Assembly (NCBI GenBank): GCA_013076295.1 | Contig: RQOL01000828.1 | Coordinates: 5,835,840-5,899,839, forward strand | Source of the DNA: Sanderia malayensis | Taxonomy: Eukaryota > Cnidaria > Scyphozoa > Semaeostomeae > Pelagiidae | DNA length: 64,000 nucleotides | Direction of reading: 5' to 3' | In this document: positions 37,201 to 46,200 of the stretch, piece by piece | Layout of the letters: each line of letters starts with the position of its first letter | How positions within the stretch are numbered: position 1 is the stretch's first letter | The notes under the pieces: model-generated | What the model was told of the DNA's origin: nothing | The model's database searches: none | Seen by the model: only the letters and a program-made list of their open reading frames with translations | Position numbers and translations under genes: made by a program

Positions 37201-40200
37201 TTTTATTTTTTTCAAAATTTGTTAACATTTCTGTTTTAATTGAAAGCAACGAGAATTGACTCATAATGTGAGGAAAATATAGCGCAGACCTGGCTGTGTT
37301 TGAGCTTGGAAAAAATATACTTAAACTCGTCAGAAAACACTCAAAATAGGTTCATAGTGATACTCAGATCTTTTTCTCTCCATCTCCGTAAAAAGATCGA
37401 TATCTCATTTCAGGCTGCATAAGCCCTTTAATTTAATATTACTTTCTTCACTTTCTGGATAATACAGTGAAATAAAAGCCATCTGTCGCGAGTCACCTCA
37501 AGGTTCCTTTGATTGTTTTATTAATTCTCGTGAGCAAATCCATCAGTGCCATGATTACCTGAGTTAAATCCACCCTAACCTAAAGTTAACGGTCGAAGTT
37601 GAAGGTCCTTGTTTAATCTTGTATTCAAAAACTTAAAGTAAAAGATATATGTACTGTAACATAAATATTCTGACATAAATCATTTGTGGTGTTATTTTAT
37701 AGGATTCTTTGCAACGGTTTTCAGAGTTGCTGAGCATAACTGCCATCGAAGAGGATTTATTATTTCTGGAGAAATTTCCAGGTATTTTACAGTTATAACC
37801 CACAGGATGCCAGTTGAACCTTGTTGGTGCATTCGTTTGGTACTGTTACATTGTACTGGCTGCCACAATGTAATAGTACCCAACGAATTCACGTTTGGAA
37901 ATTAACAGTTCACAACTGCTAAACTTTTTTACACGTGATGATATTACAGGACTTCAGAGGGTGGATCTAGCTCAGAAGATGAGGGGTGCATTAAATGTTG
38001 AATGTTATTTGTGAACTGCAGAAATAGGGTAGAAAAATCAACCCGTAACCATGACTGGCGGGACAGCTTGGAAAAATTATCAAGGCAACGCATGATCACA
38101 CAACTATGTTTATGCCAACTTCAAAGTAAGCAAGTCCAGAACACAAGTTTTCAAAAACAGTAGAAACAAAATCCAAGTCAAATCCAATTGAAGTCCGCCG
38201 AAGTTGCCACCCTACAATGGCCTCTCCCATTGCTGCTAGTTGATGGTAACAGTTTACAAGGGATGCTGACAATGCAGACCGAAGTGAATGTGATGTTTTG
38301 CTGCACAAACTTTCATCATCATCCTTCGTTTGGATGAACACCACAGAATCAACCTTTGAGAACCCACACCAACAGCTCTCCATCACTGAGATTGCGCAGG
38401 GAGCCCTAAAAGGAACACTGGCCAATGTTGTAGGAGATTTAGTAGCTGCGCAAGCTCAACCTGAACAGAGAACTGCATAGGCAGCTTCAAATTGACCAGA
38501 CTCAAGCCTTACCCCATCAACTACTATCTTATGGCCCGACAGCCTTCTAGCCTGAAATTCCCTGCCAACTCGTGCGGTCAGTTCCAAACAGTGAGATTTT
38601 TGAGTTTTGTAAACTCTTACCGGTTAATTTGCAACGCTTACAAACTTGCAGTTGGAGAAGATCAATAACTGAAGATTTTCAAAGGCTACTCCAATCACTT
38701 CAGCTCCAATATTGCAGATTGGACTGATGCATTTATTGCTTATGCCAAATTACTAATATCGAAATACCCTTCCAAGAGAGTGGAACTTTTCTCTTAACTG
38801 GAAATCATTTGATACTCTGCACAAAATTTCCCTAGCTTTGCGTGGCACATTTACGCAAATTCAGACCAAAGACCACATTTACGAAAATTCAGACCAAAGA
38901 TGTCTAACGACAGCTCAGTTAGCTGGTCGGACCCTCGGGTTCTTGCGGATCCATGGCAAAGAGGGACGGAAATTGCTTCTGCTTTAATAACAAAGAAACC
39001 CGGTGTATAGTTCCCAGTTCCAATACAGCCGCATGTGCTCTAAATGACAAGGAGATCAACCATTATTCAGATGTCCCCAATCAACACACAGGAGAGAGCG
39101 ACGCTAACGTTTCATCTGACCTTTTCATTGCTCATTGTGATCGTGTCCTTGTATTGTTTAATTGTTACTCGTATTTTGATATGTCATCTTCTAATTCAAG
39201 TGTTAAGGCCAGGTTACACGATCCTTTGTGCCAAATACCCTAAACGCAGATATGAGGATTCCAAAACATTTTCTGAAATCTGACGAAGTCTGGAAAGTTT
39301 GTAATTAAAAGTTCTTCGTCTATCATCCAAGCCTTTTTCAGGGTAGGGCTTCATGCAATGCCTGGAAAGAGGGAAGGCATTATCAGCCACCAATACAAAT
39401 GGCACAAGGTCATCTGTCTCAAATGGTTCCCATCCTGGATAATAAGACCTTGTCAAGGGCTGGTCTGCAGGCAAGTTCAGTTGAAAAGACGCAAGCTGTT
39501 GTGCAATGGAAGGGTTTCTATACACGCCTCTATCACTAACAAGTCCTTGACACCCTACATCTGCGTATAAAAGTTTGTAGTCATAGTCTACGAACGCCAT
39601 TAATACTATGTTGTAGGATCCCTTATAATTGTAAAATGTTCCTCCTGAATTGTGTGGATGGAATAGGGCTATATTCTTGCCATCTGCCGCAGCAAAGGCG
39701 TTTGGAAACTGTCATATCTGCTCAGTCTTTTACACCAGATCTTTCCATTCTCTGTCAGTGGCCGGGATTGAAAGGTATTCTTGCTGCAGAGCATTATAAA
39801 CAGCGTCAAAAATTTTAGGAATGAATAGGCCTATGGTGCTTCTAGAAATTCTGACCTAATATTGAAAACTTCGATATGATTCTCCAGTAGCTAAGAACCT
39901 TAATGTAACGGCAAGTTTTTTCTGCAGGGTAATAGGCTGTCTTATGTTGGTTGACTGATTTAATAGTTGGTTGACTGAAATGTGTGGATGAACGCTCGAT
40001 AGCAATTTCTGTAGATATATAGATACAAGTGTAAGTTTTATGTTTGAATTATCATTTCAGATACTTTAGGAGTGAAAGAATTGTTCATCGAAATTTTACC
40101 TCAAATGTGGAAGTATTTATTCTCATGAATCTTCTGTAGTCTCCTCTGTCTGATAACTTTAATTTGTTTACAAGACGAGTGTATAGACCACTATCTGTCT

Positions 40201-43200
40201 TCGTTGCAACCAATTCTTGCACCAAATAGTTCTCTTCCTACGATTTTTTATTTTCAAGGCACATCCAATGAGAATTGCACATGCAGATTCTACCTCGAGT
40301 TTGTCCACCATGGGAATTTGAGCTTGCAAGAATATCTACATCCTTCTTGTGATTTAATACAGGAACAGAAAGTTGTAGTTTTCAATTTCTGAATGATCTC
40401 TCTAGATCCCTTCTGCTGTCATTAAAGTGGGATTAGTGCTGAAACTTGCATTTGCTGCAGTTTGCAGTTCCTCTTTGCAATTGGTTTTAGTTAGGATCAG
40501 GGAACTTGCAACCCTTTCCTGTTCCTGTTATCCTCAATCCTGGGTTCCCCGTTGAGAGTATTTAAAGAGCTAGAGCAATTTTTTTTGCAAGTCAATTGTC
40601 AAGAGTTTATGTGTCAAAGAGGCTCAAGTAGAAGGTAAGATATTCAAAATATTGGTTTACTACAATCTCAACATTAACCTGCTATACTTCAATAAGTAGA
40701 TTGCTTGAGCCTTACATTGCCCTTTTTTATTTTATAGCAACTTGGAAGACGAGGAAGGTAGTGATAGCGACAGCGAAATCTAAACTGATATTCCTGTACA
40801 GAAATATAAGATAAAACAAATAAAACAGAAGAAGCCAGCAGCAGAAAAGAAAAAGAAGACAAAATTTGACTGGTCAGATGATCTTGTGGAAAGACTCATA
40901 AATGAATGCCAGAAACACACAGTGCTCTACGATATATCCAACCCAGAGTATCACCTAGAAGACCAGAGGCGCAATGTAATTCAGAAGACAATGGGGAAGC
41001 TTGAAGAAAGCGAAGTTTTTCTCTTGCCATCCTATGAAGAAGTCAATAAGAAGCTGAGTTCTCTAAGAGGCTATTTCGTGGCAAAGAAGAACAAGAACAA
41101 TCAAATTAGAGTTCGTGGAGCAGGAGCAGACGATGCTTACGGAAGCAGATGGCAGTTCTTTGATTAACTAAGTTTTCTGGCTGACAACATTGCTCCAAGA
41201 CAAACAGAATGGAATCTACATAAACAGTGTTCTGAAGAAATTGCAGCTGTAGACGACGAAAACATCCAATATCGATACTCTGCAGTGAATAAGCCATCAG
41301 CGAAACTGTCAAAGAAAGCAGAAGCTAAGAGAACGAACGACCTGATGGAAACGGTGATTGACACAATGAAAAAGCCAAGACGTGACTGCAGAGAGGACTG
41401 CAGATCAGATCTTTGGAGAAATGGTTTGGAAGATGCCACACGAAATTCCTGAAAGCTGTGCCAAAGACATGGCGAAAATAAATATTGAAGATCAGCTGAT
41501 ACAGCTGAAACATGCATGACCGACACAACGGACTATGATGTATCTTCAAAACCAGCAGCCTCAAAGGTTTGCCAACCCTTTTCACTTTCGTTGAACACCT
41601 TCTCCAGCACTAGACAGTCACACGATTTCCAGAGCCCACAAAGTTATTCTTTGACATTTGAACAAGAGATATGCTCCAAACAATCTTTTACAATATTAGA
41701 TTGAAGTTAGATTCTCCTCTTTTATTAATCTTCAAATAATCATTGCATAATTACTTTGTTTTTTATATCCCTGCATTTTATATATTTAACCATGCAATGT
41801 TTCACTGAAAATGAAATGAACAATGATTGCTTAGTTTTACTAACAATGATCAGGAAAAAATACTTTTTTCATGTTCTCGAATCATCTAGGCTTTTGTGTG
41901 ACGTAAGAATTTGTTGGTGCCTTTGAAAAAAATGTTGTGCTTGATTTTATTCTGCTTTGGCTGCACAACAGGCTATTTTTCAAGTGTCACCGTTTGCTAA
42001 TCTCATCATTAGGCGTTGTCCCTAAAAAACGTTCATCCAAATTTCGGACAGTTTTTCACTTGTCTTACCCCAAGTTAGGAAATTCCATAAATTCGTTCAT
42101 TGACAAAGATTTCTATTCTCCAACATACATCACCTTTGACTATGCAATTCGTGAATACTGGGATACACTACCCCAGATGACATCTGCATATCGCATTTGG
42201 TTTTTTTCACTCTTTTTATATCTGAGGCATTCAGTGAGTCTATTTATTAGATCTACAGGGGTACCTAGTTTTCATATATTCTGATTTTTGAGGAATGGCA
42301 CTGAATTTGTTTAATTTCATATTCAGAGATTTGGGTCAATTCCTCTTGAGCCTTTTGAACTAGCTCCTTTGCATTCGCAGATGTTAAAGTCCTGTGAATT
42401 ACAGGGCGTTGGCCTTGTACAATCAATTACAATGAGTTAACGTTCAGCATTCAGTCATCGCGCTTTTTGTAAACTGTTACTTCGTGGCGAATAGAAGAAA
42501 GCAATGATCGTTCAAACATCTCACAGAGGAGAGTTCTATAATTTAGCTGCCCCGTTACAAGGTCCTTCTTTCATTGAAGATGAGAATGTCTGTTTGTATT
42601 GATGTCAACCAGCACTATAAGTCTAAAGCTGGATTAATTGAGCATGCATGAAATGGGGCGTACAGTGGCGGAAAACAGACACCAATGTAAGCTCTGAGCC
42701 AAAATTGGTTATTCCAGCAGAAGATAGTAAAGATTTAATGGAGATGGTCAGTATTGATGGTCAGGTTTGAATAGCAGTTTGGGATTCGCTGAGTAAATAC
42801 GTATCAGCGACAGAGAAATAAACTGAGAAGAATAGTGATGGAAACGACAAAATGGAACTGAAAGATGGTCGCAAAGCACTTCAAGGGCATTCAAGCAAAA
42901 TCAAAATCGGATATTATTTCTTGTTCTTTATCAATCATGTACTTGTATAAATTATGTAAAATTCTTTATATATCTTTAGCTAAGAAGTTGGTTTCAATTA
43001 GCTATGTAATTTATTACTTTCAGTACCTACTGTAAATACACTGATAATAATAGTAATAGCACCTGATGTAGTTTTAAATTTCCGCTGTGGCTCAACATTT
43101 TCTTTATATTTTATATCAGGTCACGAGATGGCTGTTGAAATGGGATATAACTCTTGCACAAATCAACCCAGCGATGATGCTTCTACAAAAGTTACTGAGA

Positions 43201-46200
43201 AAAATAATTATTTTGGTACGTTGTTTCACAGTTCTTTAAATTTTCAAAATATCCTTGGCTGTGCGTGATCAAGAGTCACTGTAATATTTCTATTCGCTTC
43301 TAATTGATGGAGACAGGTTTATTTACAGAATGCATTGACTCTGAAGCTGTTTAAATTATTTTAATCTGATACGTACTTCCTCTCTGGCAAACTTGTTTGG
43401 ATTGGGGCGAGTCCACTATGAGATATTAGTGGGAATCTTTTTCTACGGTCTGAAACAACAAATTCTACATTTATTTCACACATTACATTGTTTTCACGAT
43501 AGTTTTCGCTGGCATGGCAGGCATTCTTTGCTTTTCATGTGCAGTACCATATTTGCTCGAGTGAGCGCCGCTTCGCTTTTTTAATTTCCAGCACTTTTGA
43601 TTCGGCGCTCTTACGGGGGTGGCAATTTTTAATAACCTTGTTATTTTTTAATATAGCTTGTATCCTGAAAATTAAGCTTCGTCGTAAATACCAGAAAATT
43701 GATTCTAGATTCCCAGCGCCAAATCCAACATGCCTGACTTTTTCACCTCTTTTTCAATCCGTACAAATACTTGTCCTCATAAAAGCGTTTACACTGCTCT
43801 CGTTAAATATTTGTCCGCTCGATTTGTCAACTCGACCTTTTTGTAACAGGACAAGTTTTTGTATGGCAATCAGGATAAATGCGGGTAGGCTTATCTCGCG
43901 TAAACGGACCACCTATAGGTTCTAAAACTTGAGAGGCCAGACATTTGACTGGTACAGCGTAAACAGGGCCTAAGAATCACATGAAATTATACAAATATTT
44001 ATATGCTTAAAATATAATCCTGACTGATGCGATTGTATCTGCTGACGTACTTACTGAGACGCGGAACCACCCAAAACGACCCACAACGACCCAAAACTAC
44101 CCAAAACCACCCAAAACCACCCACAAACACCCAAAACCACCCAAAACGACCCTTTCAACTTAAACAGTATATCAGATATTTAGGGCAAAAGCCACAAAAT
44201 CTCGGCAGGTGCTTTGAAGTATATCTTAAATTCTTCTTTCGTCGTGGGACTTCTGATCACAAAAGGTTTTCCATTATTTTTTTGCATGACAAAAACATTG
44301 TGTTGAAGCGCGAACTGATTAGATCTGGTATTCCATTCCTATCCGAATTTAAACTTTGTTGACTTCTGAGAGTGACCTGGCTAATCCTTATTAAGAAAGA
44401 TGTAAATTGGTTGATGACCGCCGACCAAGGTCTAAAAGTGATTTTTTGACTCACGGCGCATGCGCTGTGTAGTCTATATGGCCAAGTTTCTCGGATAACA
44501 ATGGTTCGATTGTCCGGAAAAAATTTCTTGTACCATCAAGTATTGCAAAATTTAAAATCCTAAAATTTTCCCATACAAATCTCTCATAAAAAGTCGCGCA
44601 AAATTTTATTCTTATGCAAATTAGGAGATCATGCAGCTGAAAACAATTGCAAGCTGTCATTATTGTCAGCTGCTGGTTTGGTTATGAATTTTTATTTGTG
44701 CGTGGCGTGGCCAGAATCAATAAGGCCCAAAAAACGCCATTTTTGACTCGCGGCGCGCATGCGCAGCGTAGTCTATGCTGTCGGTGGAGGTTTCTCCGAA
44801 TCTGTTTCAGCCTTCAAAATGACATGCGAACGAGGCTGGAAACAGTGCCGCCATTACGTCACTTTCACGTTAGAACGAGGCTGGTATTTTTCTAGGTATA
44901 TTGTCTTTGCCAGGGGCAGATAGGCCAACTAATATTAGTTCAACTATTAGTTGGCATAACTTGTCTGTGGGGATGGCATGGCATAACTTGTGTTCATTTT
45001 CCTGTGATGGAGATTCACAACAAACAAACAGTTGTGTTGTATATTACAAGTGAAACTTAATTTTTATTTAGAGTAACATAGCCATTTTCATTGGATTTCC
45101 CCCCCACGAATATCAGTTACTTGGTGAATCTTGTGTGCAGCTTTGTCTTGCTTTGTAGACTTGTGTCTCAGAAATGGCACAGATCTCCACAAGCTTACAT
45201 AGAAGCCATTGACTGAGTACACTCTGTAGAAAATGTGTTTGCGTTTAGTTATTCATATTGGTATTTTAGTTTGAGGTATGAAATATTTAAGAGCTTTTTA
45301 AAGGAGGTATAAAGTCAATTTTGGAATTTTGTATGCCTCTGCCCCCCAAGACAGATACTACTTAATGACCGCTGCCCTATCTCAGATAACCAAATTTGAA
45401 AATTTTTCAATTTCCGTTACAAAATTACAGCTTTTTAAAAATTTCTGCACATTCATCATAAGGTCAGGAACAAGCAAAATCATAAAGTAAAATGAGTTGT
45501 TCAAAAATTGTAGATTGACATATACTATACTAAAAAGATATCTGCTACTTAATGAAGAAAGAAACTTATTTTTTGAAAAATTATTTACCAGATATTTGTA
45601 CATGAATGAACATCTTGAAGATGTGCATAATTTATGGATTATGCCTATTAAAATTGCAAAGGACAGATGCATGGTTTAGTTCTGTTAACATTTGCTAAAT
45701 AATCTGTTTGCTGATTTTATTGCACAGTTTACATTCTGGAAACACAATTATATTCAGTTGTTATTTGGAAATCGGATTTGTAATGTGATTGACAAGGACA
45801 TTTCAAATGCATTCTTTGCCTATAAAAGAAACTTTGTGAGACAATGAAGACTAGACATTAAAAAAATTGAAGGAGCAGATGCAAACTTATTAATAATTTA
45901 CATAGATACAATACTGAAAGCATTGAAGAATGTATCCAACCAGTGAGATGACATTTATGATTGAAACAAAACGTCATACAAGCACATCAGAATTTAACTG
46001 TTTCCTAGAACAGAATCATTGAAAGAAACCTTTGCTGAGGGGCCTGTCTATACTGTATAGCATAATTTGGCAATATCACAATGTTCTGGCAATTAACGGG
46101 GGAGAACACTTCAAACTGGTGTGTATAAAGAAGAACACTGAAAAGATAGATGTAAGACTTAACCACAAATAAACAAACACAGTCAAAAACCCTACCAGGC

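Noticed and set aside
37921..38005. Alternative odr4 exon 12 starting at 37950
   Set aside because: It would end the protein within about 20 residues without the membrane segment. The exon at 43120 keeps phase and continues to the conserved C-terminal membrane exon.
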